64,000 bases of DNA from Salinibacter sp. 10B (GTDB lineage Bacteria > Bacteroidota > Rhodothermia > Rhodothermales > Salinibacteraceae). Under the pieces are notes generated by a model. It worked only from the letters and a program-made list of their open reading frames with translations, was not told where the DNA came from and did no database searches. Position numbers and translations under genes: made by a program. This document shows, in pieces, positions 1 through 9,207 of this stretch (its first letter is position 1; each line of letters begins with the position of its first letter). The stretch lies in the NCBI RefSeq assembly GCF_002954405.1, contig NZ_MQWC01000004.1, positions 3,412,668-3,476,667 on the forward strand, written 5' to 3'.

Positions 1-544
1 CGTGCATCGAGTAGGTATCGAGCACCCAGGCCATAATCTGCTCGTTCGTGTTCATGTCCGGGGCGGGAATGTCCTTATCCGGCCCGAATACGTCGAACAG
101 GTCGGCGGTGTAGCGCCGGGTCAGTCGCTCCAACTCTTTCGGGCTCATCTCGGACGGATCACACACAATGCCGCCCTTGGCTCCTCCGAAGGGCACGTCG
201 ACCAGGGCACATTTCCAGGTCATCCACCCCGCCAGTGCCTTGACCTCGTTCAGCGTCACGTCCGGTGCGTACCGAATGCCCCCCTTGCTGGGCCCAAGCA
301 CGTTGTTGTGGATCACGCGGTAGCCCTCAAACACCTTCACGCGGCCCGAGTCCATTTCGACCGGCACGGACGTAATGTGAATGCGGGAGGGGCGGCACAG
401 GTATTCGTAAAATCCCGGATTGAGCTCCAAAATTTCGGCCGCAACGTCGAACCGCTCCATCATGGACTGGAAGGGGTCGTCGTGGTCGATCGGGGCCGGT
501 TCACGGTACACCGCAGGTTCGTGAACATCGAAACTGAAAGGCAT
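1..544 (-). CDS. gdhA: Glu/Leu/Phe/Val dehydrogenase family, N-terminal part (probable glutamate dehydrogenase), runs off the window
   Basis: Reading the minus strand from an ATG at 544 gives an uninterrupted frame (starts [16 protein letters not shown]) that leaves the window at base 1, so about 181 N-terminal residues are visible. The dimerisation/substrate domain is clear: [17 protein letters not shown], then [19 protein letters not shown], then the signature [10 protein letters not shown] with the catalytic lysine, then [19 protein letters not shown]. Family members convert glutamate to 2-oxoglutarate and ammonia (or the reverse) with NAD(P) in the cytoplasm. The Rossmann domain lies outside the window, so cofactor and substrate preference cannot be read. 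It is divergent from ileS, with a 383-bp spacer between them. Confidence 0.9.
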   Translation of the reverse strand, partial: MPFSFDVHEPAVYREPAPIDHDDPFQSMMERFDVAAEILELNPGFYEYLCRPSRIHITSVPVEMDSGRVKVFEGYRVIHNNVLGPSKGGIRYAPDVTLNEVKALAGWMTWKCALVDVPFGGAKGGIVCDPSEMSPKELERLTRRYTADLFDVFGPDKDIPAPDMNTNEQIMAWVLDTYSMH

Positions 545-927
545 GACAGGGGATAGCTGGTGCGCAGAAACGACGGAGTGTTCAAGGCATCGTTACCCTT
601 CGAAGGGAAGGGGGGACCACGATGGGATAGCTTCTTCCGAACGATTGGAAGCGGTTGCGGTTGCCCGCGTCGACGGTTCGCTCACGTCTTCTCGATGTAT
701 TTTCGAAGTCGTTCATCCGCCGGCAAGGGAGCGTGCCTCTTTGGTTTGGGGAGGAGGCGGTCTGCGAGACCAGACTGGAGCGGACGGAGGAAGGCAGACA
801 GCGGATTTTCGGGGCTGATCGGTTTCCGACGGCAATATCTCTCCAAAAACCAACGAACATCCACCCGCGCCGCGTCGTTGGTACCGGCTGTTGACGCGAG
901 ACTCTATCGAATCCCCGACGATCCCCG
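545..927. other. Non-coding divergent spacer between gdhA and ileS
   Basis: No convincing reading frame is seen here. It must hold the promoters of the two divergent genes. I looked for a T-box-like leader before ileS and did not recognise one, nor a clear -35/-10 pair. Confidence 0.5.
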
Positions 928-3900
928 ATGGCGCAGTTCGAAACCCCCGATCAAGTCAATCTCCCCGCCCTCGAAGAGACGGTCCTCGACTGGTGGGACG
1001 ACCAGAACGTGTTCGAGCGCAGTATTGAGGAGCGCGAAGGGCAGCCTACGTATACTTTCTATGAAGGGCCGCCCACGGCCAACGGCAAGCCCGGCATTCA
1101 CCACGTACTGGCCCGGGCCATCAAGGACATTTTCTGCCGGTACAAGACCATGCAGGGCTATCAGGTGGCCCGTAAGGCGGGGTGGGATACCCACGGACTG
1201 CCCGTCGAGATTGAGGTAGAGGAGGAACTGGGGCTCGAAAGCCGGGCGCAGGTTGAGGAGTACGGCATCGAGAAGTACAACGCCGCCTGCCGCGAGAGCG
1301 TACTGGAGTACAAGGACCTCTGGGACACGCTCACCCAGCGAATGGGCTACTGGGTGGATCTCGACGACCCCTACGTGACGTTCGAGACCGACTACATCGA
1401 GACCGTCTGGTGGCTCCTCAAGCAGATCGAGGAGGAAGACCTGCTCTACAAGGGGCACAAGATCCAGTGGTACAGCCCCGGTTCGCACACCGTCCTCTCG
1501 TCGCACGAGGTGAGCCTCGGCTACGAAGAGACGCAGGACCCGAGCGTGTACATCCGCTTCCCGGTGGCCGGGGAAGAAGATACGTACTTCCTCGCCTGGA
1601 CCACGACGCCGTGGACGCTCATCTCCAACACGGCGCTCGCGGTGGGGCCGGACCTCACCTACGTCAAGATTCACCACGAGGACCCGCACCAGGGCCCCGA
1701 GAAGCTGATCCTGGCGGAGGCCCTGCTCGACGACGTGATCGACGAGGACTATACGGTGGAGGAGACACTCTCGGGCGAAGAACTGATCGGGCGCGAGTAC
1801 GAGCCGCTGTTCGACTACTTTACCGATCGGGCCACGCCGGGCGAGGACGCCTGGTACGTCCTGGATGCCGACATCGTCTCGACCGAAGAAGGCACCGGCA
1901 TCGTGCATATGGCGCCGGCCTTCGGTGAAGAGGATCACGCAGTGGCGCAGGAGAAGGGACTTCCGCTCTTCAATCCTATTGATAAGGACGGCGAGTTCAC
2001 CGAGGAGGCGCCGCTGGTTGAGGGCATGTGGTTCAAGGATGCGGACAAGACGATCACCGACGACCTCAAGCGCCGTGGGCGCCTCTACAAGCACGAGACT
2101 TACCTCCACAACTACCCGCACGACTGGCGCAAGGGCACGCCCCTGATGAGCTACCCGGTCGAGAGCTGGTTCATCGAGACCACCGAGCTCAAGGACCGGA
2201 TGGTGGAGCTCAACGACACCATCAACTGGCAGCCCGAGGCCATCGGCGAAGGACGCTTTGGCGAGTGGCTGGAGAACAACGTGGACTGGGCGCTCAGCCG
2301 CCGCCGCTACTGGGGGACGCCACTTCCGGTGTGGGAGAGCGACAAGGAGGACTCCGACTACTACGAGGTCATTGGCTCGGTGGCGGAACTGCGCGAGAAG
2401 TGCGGCGACCAGCTGCCCGAGGACGATGACGAAATCGATCTGCATCGCCCGTTCGTGGACGAGCTGACGTGGGAAGGGCCGGAGGGCGGCACCATGCGCC
2501 GCGTGCCGGACCTGATCGACGTGTGGTTCGACTCTGGCGCCATGCCGTACGCGCAGTGGCACTATCCCTTCGAGAACGAGGAGGCGTTCGAGGCCAACTT
2601 TCCGGCGGACTTCATCGCCGAGGGCGTGGACCAGACACGCGGCTGGTTCTATTCGCTCCACGCGATTGCGACCCTCATCTTTGACGACGTCGCCTACGAG
2701 AACGTGGTCGTCAACGGCCTCGTGCTCGACGAAGAGGGCAACAAGATGTCGAAGTCGAAGGGCAACACCGTGGAGCCGTTCGAGGTGATCGACGAGTACG
2801 GGGCCGACGTGGTGCGCTGGTTCATGATGAGCAATGCGCCGCCCTGGGAGAATCTGCGCTTCAGCGAGCGGGGGCTGCGCGACCTGCGTCGCACGTTCTT
2901 CGGCACTCTCGAAAACGTCTACAGCTTCTTCGCCACCTACGCCAACATCGACGGCTTCACCTATCAGAAAGATCGGATGCCCGTCGACGAGCGTCCGGAG
3001 CTCGACCAGTGGATCATCAGTCGCCTACACACCACCACGCAGACAGTGGAGGAGGCGCTGGAGGAGTACGACCCGACGACTGCGGCCCGGGCGGTCGAGG
3101 GCTTTGTGGAGGAACTCTCGAACTGGCACCTGCGCCGCTCGCGGAGCCGCTTCTGGGCGTCAAAGAAGAGCGAACAGAACGGGCAGCCCGGACAGCCCAG
3201 CTCGGCTGGACAAGGCGGAACCGTGTCGGCCGAGAAAAAGGAAGCGGCCTACCAGACGATTTACGAATGCCTGGAGGCCACGGCCAAGCTCATGAGCCCA
3301 ATTGCGCCCTTCTTCGGGGAGTGGCTCTACCGCACGCTCACAGACGTGACCGGCAGCGAGACCGACTCGGTACACTTGGCGTCGTTTCCCGAGGTCAGCA
3401 AGGAAGAGCGCGACGAAGCGCTGGAGCGTCGCATGGGCCTGGCCCGCTCCATCGCGTCCAGCACCCTCTCACTGCGCAATCAGGCCGAGATCAACGTCCG
3501 GCAGCCGCTGCCGCGGATTCTGGTCGTGACGGGCACCGGCGTGCCCGAAGCGGAGGTAGAGCAGGTGAAGGACATCATTCTGGATGAGGTGAACGTCAAA
3601 GAGATCGAGTACGTAGAGCACAGCAGCGAGGTGGTGAGCCGCTCGGCGAAGCCCGACTTCAGCCGGCTCGGTCCGCGCCTTGGCGACCTCGTGAAAGAGG
3701 TCAACCAGAAGGTGCGTCAGCTCGACGACGAGACGATCAACGAGTACGTAGAGACCGGCGAGCTTATGCTCACCGTTGACGGCGAGGAGGTCGAGCTTGG
3801 CCCCGACGATCTCATCATTCAGAGTGAGGGCATTGAGGGCTGGCTCGTGGAGCAGGAGGGCGACGTGACAGTGGCCCTCGACACCGAGATCACGCCCGAG

Positions 3901-4194
3901 CTGCGGGCTGAGGGGCTTGCCCGTGAGGCAGTGAAGCGCATTCAAAACCTCCGCAAGGATGCCGGTTTTGAGGTGACTGACCGGATCGAGATTGCGTATC
4001 ACGGCTCCGATGCCATTGCGGAGGCTGTAGCGGAGCACACCGACTGGATCCGGAACGAGACGCTGGCCCTGGAGTTGCAGCCGTCCGCTCCATCTCAGCT
4101 GTCAGGGGAGGCCGTCGAGTCGTTCGAGATTGGCGATGAGCAGCTGACCATCGGCGTTCGGCGCGCTGATCCTGGTGAGGCGGTAAGCGCCTAA
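928..4194 (+). CDS. ileS: Isoleucyl-tRNA synthetase
   Basis: Charges tRNA-Ile with isoleucine in the cytoplasm (class I synthetase, 1088 aa). The HIGH-type motif is GIHH at residues 56-59 after NGKP. The KMSKS loop is NKMSKSKGNT near residue 605. The editing (CP1) domain between them keeps the TTTPWTL threonine-rich motif, and the anticodon-binding domain fills the C-terminal third. A short Gly/Gln/Ser-rich insertion sits at about residues 750-768, in the anticodon-binding region. The length and the lack of a C-terminal zinc finger fit the eukaryote-like IleS type common in Bacteroidota. The ATG at 928 directly precedes conserved sequence (MAQFETPDQVNLPALE). It is followed by dksA/traR and lspA, a common Bacteroidota order. 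Confidence 0.97.
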   Translation: MAQFETPDQVNLPALEETVLDWWDDQNVFERSIEEREGQPTYTFYEGPPTANGKPGIHHVLARAIKDIFCRYKTMQGYQVARKAGWDTHGLPVEIEVEEELGLESRAQVEEYGIEKYNAACRESVLEYKDLWDTLTQRMGYWVDLDDPYVTFETDYIETVWWLLKQIEEEDLLYKGHKIQWYSPGSHTVLSSHEVSLGYEETQDPSVYIRFPVAGEEDTYFLAWTTTPWTLISNTALAVGPDLTYVKIHHEDPHQGPEKLILAEALLDDVIDEDYTVEETLSGEELIGREYEPLFDYFTDRATPGEDAWYVLDADIVSTEEGTGIVHMAPAFGEEDHAVAQEKGLPLFNPIDKDGEFTEEAPLVEGMWFKDADKTITDDLKRRGRLYKHETYLHNYPHDWRKGTPLMSYPVESWFIETTELKDRMVELNDTINWQPEAIGEGRFGEWLENNVDWALSRRRYWGTPLPVWESDKEDSDYYEVIGSVAELREKCGDQLPEDDDEIDLHRPFVDELTWEGPEGGTMRRVPDLIDVWFDSGAMPYAQWHYPFENEEAFEANFPADFIAEGVDQTRGWFYSLHAIATLIFDDVAYENVVVNGLVLDEEGNKMSKSKGNTVEPFEVIDEYGADVVRWFMMSNAPPWENLRFSERGLRDLRRTFFGTLENVYSFFATYANIDGFTYQKDRMPVDERPELDQWIISRLHTTTQTVEEALEEYDPTTAARAVEGFVEELSNWHLRRSRSRFWASKKSEQNGQPGQPSSAGQGGTVSAEKKEAAYQTIYECLEATAKLMSPIAPFFGEWLYRTLTDVTGSETDSVHLASFPEVSKEERDEALERRMGLARSIASSTLSLRNQAEINVRQPLPRILVVTGTGVPEAEVEQVKDIILDEVNVKEIEYVEHSSEVVSRSAKPDFSRLGPRLGDLVKEVNQKVRQLDDETINEYVETGELMLTVDGEEVELGPDDLIIQSEGIEGWLVEQEGDVTVALDTEITPELRAEGLAREAVKRIQNLRKDAGFEVTDRIEIAYHGSDAIAEAVAEHTDWIRNETLALELQPSAPSQLSGEAVESFEIGDEQLTIGVRRADPGEAVSA

Positions 4195-4268
4195 TCCTGT
4201 GTACTTGCGGTTCGCCCTGTCCGGAGCAGCCCAATTTTCGTTCAGGCAGACATGTTCTTTTAAAGCCC

Positions 4269-4700
4269 ATGGCGACTGATAGTCCAACCCCCAATTCCTC
4301 GTCCGATACAATGAGTGGAGAAGAAAGAGAAACGCCCTTCTCCGACGAAGAGCTCGAACACTTCAAGGATCTCTTGCTCCAGCGCCGGAAGGAGGCAAAG
4401 GAGGAAATTGAGCAGATGCGCGAGCAGGTGGAGGAGGCCAAAGAGCAGTCCGGTGACAATACGGCCTACGGGGTCCACATGGCCGATGCAGGGACCGATG
4501 CGATGGAGCGAGAAAAGCTCCATCTCATGATTGCTCGTCAACAAAAGTATATCGGATATCTGGAGCGCGCCCTCGAGCGCATCGAGAATAAGACGTACGG
4601 CATCTGTCGGGTAACCGGTGAGCCCATCGCCAAAGAGCGACTGGAGGCCGTTCCCCACACCGAAATCTCAATCGAGGCGAAGCGACAAGAAAAATCCTGA
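4269..4700 (+). CDS. DksA/TraR-family transcription factor with a degenerate zinc finger
   Basis: 143 aa. Residues about 25-75 form an acidic coiled coil (FSDEELEHFKDLLLQRRKEA onward). A DAGTDAMEREK segment follows, and the C-terminus has the DksA/TraR fold signature YGICRVTGEPIAKERLEAVP. Family members bind RNA polymerase in the secondary channel and tune transcription initiation. Only one cysteine of the usual four zinc ligands remains (the C of YGICR), so metal binding is unlikely. Such cysteine-poor forms are usual in Bacteroidota. The start at 4269 is 74 bp after ileS. An in-frame ATG at 4311 (MSGEERETPF) is a possible alternative. Function by family; target genes unknown. Confidence 0.9.
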   Translation: MATDSPTPNSSSDTMSGEERETPFSDEELEHFKDLLLQRRKEAKEEIEQMREQVEEAKEQSGDNTAYGVHMADAGTDAMEREKLHLMIARQQKYIGYLERALERIENKTYGICRVTGEPIAKERLEAVPHTEISIEAKRQEKS

Positions 4701-4962
4701 GTTTGTGAGTTTGGGCGTGTGAGCGTGTGGGAGTCCCGTCCCGCGCGAGCATGAGCGAATCATTTCCACTTCCCTGAAGCGGTGGAGGCGCGGTTGAAAT
4801 ATCCCGTGCGAGTTTCTTCGCTAAGCGATCCGCCGTTCCCTGAACCGGGGCCGGCGGACATTGTCTTCCCTTTTTCCATTCGGGTCATGTGAGTGCGCAC
4901 TGCAATTGAGTCACGCTGTAGCGTCCCGCACCCCCACACTCCGATACCCACATACCCAAATC

Positions 4963-5700
4963 ATGCGTGTTCTCTGGCTTTCCGCTGTTGTTGTTCTCCT
5001 GGATCAGGCCACCAAGGTGGCCGTGCTTCAATTTGTTGCGCCTCGGGCGGGGATCACCCACTCGATTCCTCTCGTCGGTGATTGGCTACGGTTAACCTTT
5101 ACTGAGAATCCGGGGATGGCATTCGGCATTACGATTGGGCCGCCGGGAACGGTAACGGTTCTTTCGATGATTGCAACGTGTGCGGTGGCGGTGTACATCT
5201 ACTGGGTGCGAAACGCCTACGCCCCGTTTCGGTGGAGTCTGAGTCTCATTTTTGGGGGGGCCATCGGCAATGTCATTGACCGCGTCTTCTACGGGGTTCT
5301 CCTCGACTACGGAACCTGGTTTACCGGCCACGTCGTCGACTTTATCCATGTAAGTCTCTGGAAAGGGTTTATTCCCAACGTGGTGCCGCTCATTGGCGGG
5401 GCGTACATGGAGCTCTTTCCCATCTGGAATGTGGCCGATATGGCCATCGTGATTGGGGTGGTCGGGGTGCTTTTCTTTCACCGTACGTTCCACGAACGGC
5501 GCTTGGCGGAGCAGCAAGCGGAACCGTCCGGCGGCGAGTCGGCAGCAGGGGAGACGACCGAGGAGGACAATGGAGACGCTTCGCCTTCCGGAAAGGGGGC
5601 GGCGTCGTCCGGATTCGATGACGACACGGCTACACCGGAGGACGTGTCGGTTTCGGCGGATGAGGACTGGCCGTTCGACGAGCAATCGAAAGACGACTGA
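4963..5700 (+). CDS. lspA: Lipoprotein signal peptidase (signal peptidase II) with acidic C-terminal tail
   Basis: Inner-membrane aspartyl protease that removes the signal peptide from diacylglyceryl prolipoproteins. I chose the ATG at 4963 because the first membrane helix starts there (MRVLWLSAVVVLLDQATKVA); a longer frame from 4861 begins with TTG and adds an unconserved leader. Catalytic aspartates are D126 (HVVDFIHV) and D159 (NVADMAIV), with the conserved GGAIGNVIDRV loop before them. Residues about 182-245 are an extra hydrophilic tail rich in Glu/Asp/Ser/Gly that most LspA proteins lack. The many lipoproteins in this window (14388, 17438, 23414, 34543) are expected substrates. Confidence 0.95.
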   Translation: MRVLWLSAVVVLLDQATKVAVLQFVAPRAGITHSIPLVGDWLRLTFTENPGMAFGITIGPPGTVTVLSMIATCAVAVYIYWVRNAYAPFRWSLSLIFGGAIGNVIDRVFYGVLLDYGTWFTGHVVDFIHVSLWKGFIPNVVPLIGGAYMELFPIWNVADMAIVIGVVGVLFFHRTFHERRLAEQQAEPSGGESAAGETTEEDNGDASPSGKGAASSGFDDDTATPEDVSVSADEDWPFDEQSKDD

Positions 5701-5709
5701 GGCTGTGGA

Positions 5710-6108
5710 TTAGGTCGGACGGGGGGACGTCACTGCAATGGCACGCAACAGATGGGTTGCGTACACAGCCCCCACAGCGGCAATCACAATGACACCGTAT
5801 CTGCTCACGGGGGCACCGGGCGACGAGGTGTTATTCCTGTTTTGGGGGAGGGAGGCGGAGAAGCGGGGCGACTGTGGACATAATTCCGTCCATGACGGGA
5901 CGGCGGGCTCTTGTAATGGGGCGACTTCAGGCGGCAGGCGGACAGCGCCTGTTCGTTGAGGCGGAGCGCCTGGCAAGCAGGGAGACCGGGTCACGAAGGA
6001 CGTTCGGGGGGCGGGAACGGATTGGGCCTGAGCACGGAGGGGCCAGACACCGGCCAGCCACAGACCCAGAAGGAGGAGGGGGAGTCGAGATTCCGGAAGC
6101 GGCCACAT
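5710..6108 (-). CDS. Small exported/membrane protein of unknown function
   Basis: 132 aa from the ATG at 6108. The start gives a plausible signal sequence: MWPLPESRLPLLLLGLWLAG followed by an Ala-Gln-Ala site near residue 28. The middle is Pro/Ser rich. A hydrophobic segment near the C-terminus (YGVIVIAAVGAVYATHLL) looks like a membrane helix. A longer reading from 6273 would place the signal peptide internally, so I reject it. I recognise no family. It is convergent with lspA, whose stop is 10 bp away, and divergent from lepA. Confidence 0.55.
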   Translation of the reverse strand: MWPLPESRLPLLLLGLWLAGVWPLRAQAQSVPAPRTSFVTRSPCLPGAPPQRTGAVRLPPEVAPLQEPAVPSWTELCPQSPRFSASLPQNRNNTSSPGAPVSRYGVIVIAAVGAVYATHLLRAIAVTSPRPT

Positions 6109-6374
6109 GAATGAGGGCAAAATGAGAAGAGATGGCCCGGCGTGGGAAGGAGCGAAAAGGAATAGCAAGATGGCGTTTTGACGAGTCGGATCGAATACGT
6201 GAGAATACGAGCCGACGTTCTCAGACGACCAGCGGGCGAGTTGTGCAACGTGCGTCCCCCTTGTCCGTAACATCGGCTATGCACAAATGGGAGGAGTCAT
6301 TCGTAGGTGACATTCGACGAATTCCTACCCGTCCCGCCCCTCGCTGCACGTGTTACTGACGGAGCGCTGCGTTC

Positions 6375-8183
6375 ATGCCTGACCTGTCGAAGATCCGAAA
6401 TTTCTGCATCATTGCGCACATCGACCACGGGAAAAGTACCCTGGCCGACCGGCTCCTGGAGCGTACCGGGACCATTACCGAGCGTGAAATGAAGGAGCAA
6501 ACGCTCGACGACATGGACCTGGAGCGCGAGCGGGGGATCACCATCAAGAGCCACGCCGTGCGGATGACGCACACGGCGGATCGGACCGACTACACGCTCA
6601 ATCTTATCGACACGCCCGGGCACGTCGACTTCACCTACGAGGTGAGCCGGGCGCTCAAGGCCTGCGAAGGAGCCATTCTGCTCGTTGATGCGTCGCAGGG
6701 GATCGAAGCGCAGACGATCTCAAATCTATGGCTGGCCCTGGAGCAAGACCTGGAGATCATACCGGTGATCAATAAAGTGGATCTGCCGGTGGCGCGGCCC
6801 GACGAGGTGGCACAGGCGCTGGAGGACCTGATTGGTGAGCCCGCCGAAGACATCCTTCAGATCAGTGCGAAGACCGGGGAGGGTGTCGACGAGATGCTTG
6901 ATATGCTCATCGATCGCATTCCGCCTCCGTCCGGCGATCCGGAGGCTCCCCTCCGCGCCCTCATTTTCGACTCCATCTACGACTCGTACCGCGGGTCCGT
7001 CGTATACGCCCGTCTCTTCGACGGAACGCTTGATAAGGGCGACACGATGAAATTCATGGCGACCGACAAAACGTACGACGCCGAGGAGCTGGGCATTCTT
7101 CGGATGGGACGCCAGAAGGTGGAGACGCTCACGGCCGGGGATGTGGGCTACGTCATCGGCTCTGTGAAGGACATTCAGGACACACGGGTCGGCGACACGA
7201 TCACGCTGGCCGATAATCCGGCCACGGAGCCGATTCCGGGCTTCGAAGAGGTGAAGCCGATGGTTTTCAGCGGCATCTATCCCACCGACACCGACGACTT
7301 CGAAGAGCTGCGCGGGGCGCTCGAAAAGTTGGCCCTCAACGATGCCTCGCTCACGTACGAGCCGGAAAGCTCTGCGGCCCTTGGCTTTGGCTTTCGGGTC
7401 GGCTTTCTGGGCCTGCTGCACATGGAGATCATTCAGGAGCGCCTGGAGCGGGAGTTCGACCTCGACCTCATCACCACGGTGCCGAACGTGGAGTACCACG
7501 TGGAGGTGAAAGATCAGGACGACTACGTGATGGTGGACAGCCCGGAGGACATGCCCCACTACGGCGACATCGAGACCGTCTACGAGCCGTACGTGGAGGC
7601 CGACATCATTACGCCGAGCGACTACATCGGCAACATCATTCAGCTTTGCGAGGACCGGCGCGGCGAGTACGGCAATCAGCGTTGGCTCGACAGCCAAACC
7701 GTGAAACTGGAGTATGAGCTGCCCTTGGCCGAAATTGTCTTCGACTTCTACGACAACCTGAAGAGCGTCAGCCGCGGATATGCCTCCTTCGACTACGAGT
7801 TTGTCGAATACCGCGAGAGCGATCTCGTCAAGCTCACGATCCTCATCAACGAGGAGCCGGCCGATCCGCTCTCAACCATCGTGCATCGCGACAAGGCCTA
7901 TGAGGTGGGGCGGAAGCTGGCCAAGAAGCTGAAGGATGTCATCCCGAAACAGCTCTTTGAAGTCCCGGTGCAGGCGTCGATTGGACGCCGCATCGTGGCC
8001 CGCGAGACCATTAAGGCCCGGCGCAAGGATGTGACCGCTAAGTGTTACGGCGGGGACGTGAGCCGGAAGAAGAAGCTCCTCGAAGAACAGAAGAAGGGCA
8101 AGAAGCGGATGAAGCAGATGGGCGAGATCGATGTACCGCAGGAGGCCTTCCTCGCCATCCTTTCGATGGACGAGGATGATTAA
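6375..8183 (+). CDS. lepA: Elongation factor 4 (LepA), ribosome back-translocase GTPase
   Basis: 602 aa, standard length. GTPase motifs are in order: G1 AHIDHGKST (near residue 15), the switch region [10 protein letters not shown]3 DTPGHVDF, G4 NKVDLP and G5 SAKTGEG. Domains II, III and V follow, and the LepA-specific C-terminal domain ends with [20 protein letters not shown]. LepA binds ribosomes and affects elongation and initiation under ionic stress, which fits a halophile. The ATG at 6375 matches the family N-terminus ([19 protein letters not shown]). A secreted-protein gene and lepB follow on the same strand. Confidence 0.97.
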   Translation: MPDLSKIRNFCIIAHIDHGKSTLADRLLERTGTITEREMKEQTLDDMDLERERGITIKSHAVRMTHTADRTDYTLNLIDTPGHVDFTYEVSRALKACEGAILLVDASQGIEAQTISNLWLALEQDLEIIPVINKVDLPVARPDEVAQALEDLIGEPAEDILQISAKTGEGVDEMLDMLIDRIPPPSGDPEAPLRALIFDSIYDSYRGSVVYARLFDGTLDKGDTMKFMATDKTYDAEELGILRMGRQKVETLTAGDVGYVIGSVKDIQDTRVGDTITLADNPATEPIPGFEEVKPMVFSGIYPTDTDDFEELRGALEKLALNDASLTYEPESSAALGFGFRVGFLGLLHMEIIQERLEREFDLDLITTVPNVEYHVEVKDQDDYVMVDSPEDMPHYGDIETVYEPYVEADIITPSDYIGNIIQLCEDRRGEYGNQRWLDSQTVKLEYELPLAEIVFDFYDNLKSVSRGYASFDYEFVEYRESDLVKLTILINEEPADPLSTIVHRDKAYEVGRKLAKKLKDVIPKQLFEVPVQASIGRRIVARETIKARRKDVTAKCYGGDVSRKKKLLEEQKKGKKRMKQMGEIDVPQEAFLAILSMDEDD

Positions 8184-8235
8184 TCCCAGTGGCCGTTCCT
8201 ACTGGAGCGCGACGAATCGACGCCTCGCAACGGAT

Positions 8236-9165
8236 ATGACGAATCCCACCTGCCCAGTATTGTGGAGCCCCCTGTGTCTCCAAGAACACGGGGGGTGGGG
8301 GATGATCGTCCTGATGATGATTGCGAGCCTCAGCGCGGCAGAGCCGCTGCAGGCACAGACTAGAGCCGACCGGGCCGCTCAGGATTCGCTCTCTCTGCTG
8401 GAGCGGTATCAGCGGGCGCGCATCCGGCTGCTGGCGCGAGAAGTGCTTTCGGGATCGCGTCCGCTCCGGGTGTTGCCGCCCAAGACCCTTCCGACGCAAG
8501 CTCCCCCGCTTGTGGCCACGGCCGCGGCGTCCGACACGTCCACGACAGTCGACGCGCCCCCGCCTTTTCCCCTGGACGACGTGCGACGGGTGCGGGATCT
8601 GGAGCGCTCCTGGTTCCTGGACCGATACAGCAACGTCGAGTGGGCCTACTACGGAAGCGGAACGCGCATTAATTTCATCGACACGGCACGTACGCGCGAC
8701 CTCCGCGCTCGTCTGCAGGCCCAGTTTGGGGATCCCACCCGCACGTTTGCGGACGTCTACTCCAACGAATGGGCACGGGCTCCCGACAGCACGCGCGAAG
8801 AGCCGATTCAATTTTCCTACTGGTTCGTCGTGAATGGCGGGCTGCCGGTGCGCGTGACGGACGTTGACGGGCAACAAGGGCGAGGGCTTATTGTATCTAC
8901 CCGCCGATCGCACCGCGACCGACTTCCCGCCCTCCGGGCCGCTCTGCTCGAGCCTCTACGCGAGGGCGAGCGGGCGCCCTACGTTGATTACGTGTACGTG
9001 GAACAGACGAACCATTATTTCCGGGTCGGTTTTGACGGCCAGGACTTTTTCCGCGAACGCATCTCCCGTTTTGACATTGTATCGGGACGGCGGCCTCGGT
9101 TGGATGCACGCGACACGAACTCTTCCCCTGAGCGGGCATCGAATCCGGCGCCCTCGTCTCCCTAA
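8236..9165 (+). CDS. Exported protein of unknown function between lepA and lepB
   Basis: About 309 aa from the ATG at 8236. ATGs at 8176 (overlapping the lepA stop) and 8302 are also possible. A hydrophobic signal segment, MIVLMMIASLSAAEPLQAQT, ends in a plausible Ala-x-Ala-type cleavage site, so the protein is probably periplasmic or envelope associated. The mature part has a low-complexity Pro/Ala/Thr stretch, then a folded-looking region with many aromatic residues (WFLDRYSNVEWAYYGSGTRI and YVDYVYVEQTNHYFRVGFDG). No catalytic motif was recognised. Codon use matches the neighbours. It is probably co-transcribed with lepA and lepB. Confidence 0.75.
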   Translation: MTNPTCPVLWSPLCLQEHGGWGMIVLMMIASLSAAEPLQAQTRADRAAQDSLSLLERYQRARIRLLAREVLSGSRPLRVLPPKTLPTQAPPLVATAAASDTSTTVDAPPPFPLDDVRRVRDLERSWFLDRYSNVEWAYYGSGTRINFIDTARTRDLRARLQAQFGDPTRTFADVYSNEWARAPDSTREEPIQFSYWFVVNGGLPVRVTDVDGQQGRGLIVSTRRSHRDRLPALRAALLEPLREGERAPYVDYVYVEQTNHYFRVGFDGQDFFRERISRFDIVSGRRPRLDARDTNSSPERASNPAPSSP

Positions 9166-9207
9166 TTCCCCACCTGATCAACGATCCCTTTGTCCAACTC
9201 CATCGAC

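Noticed and set aside
904-2661. Long minus-strand open frame (585 codons) opposite ileS
   Set aside because: Its translation has no domain. It arises because the high-GC ileS gene rarely creates stops on the complementary strand.
4269-4700. Loss of zinc cysteines in the DksA/TraR protein as an anomaly
   Set aside because: Cysteine-poor members are normal in Bacteroidota, so this is noted in the annotation but not treated as novel.
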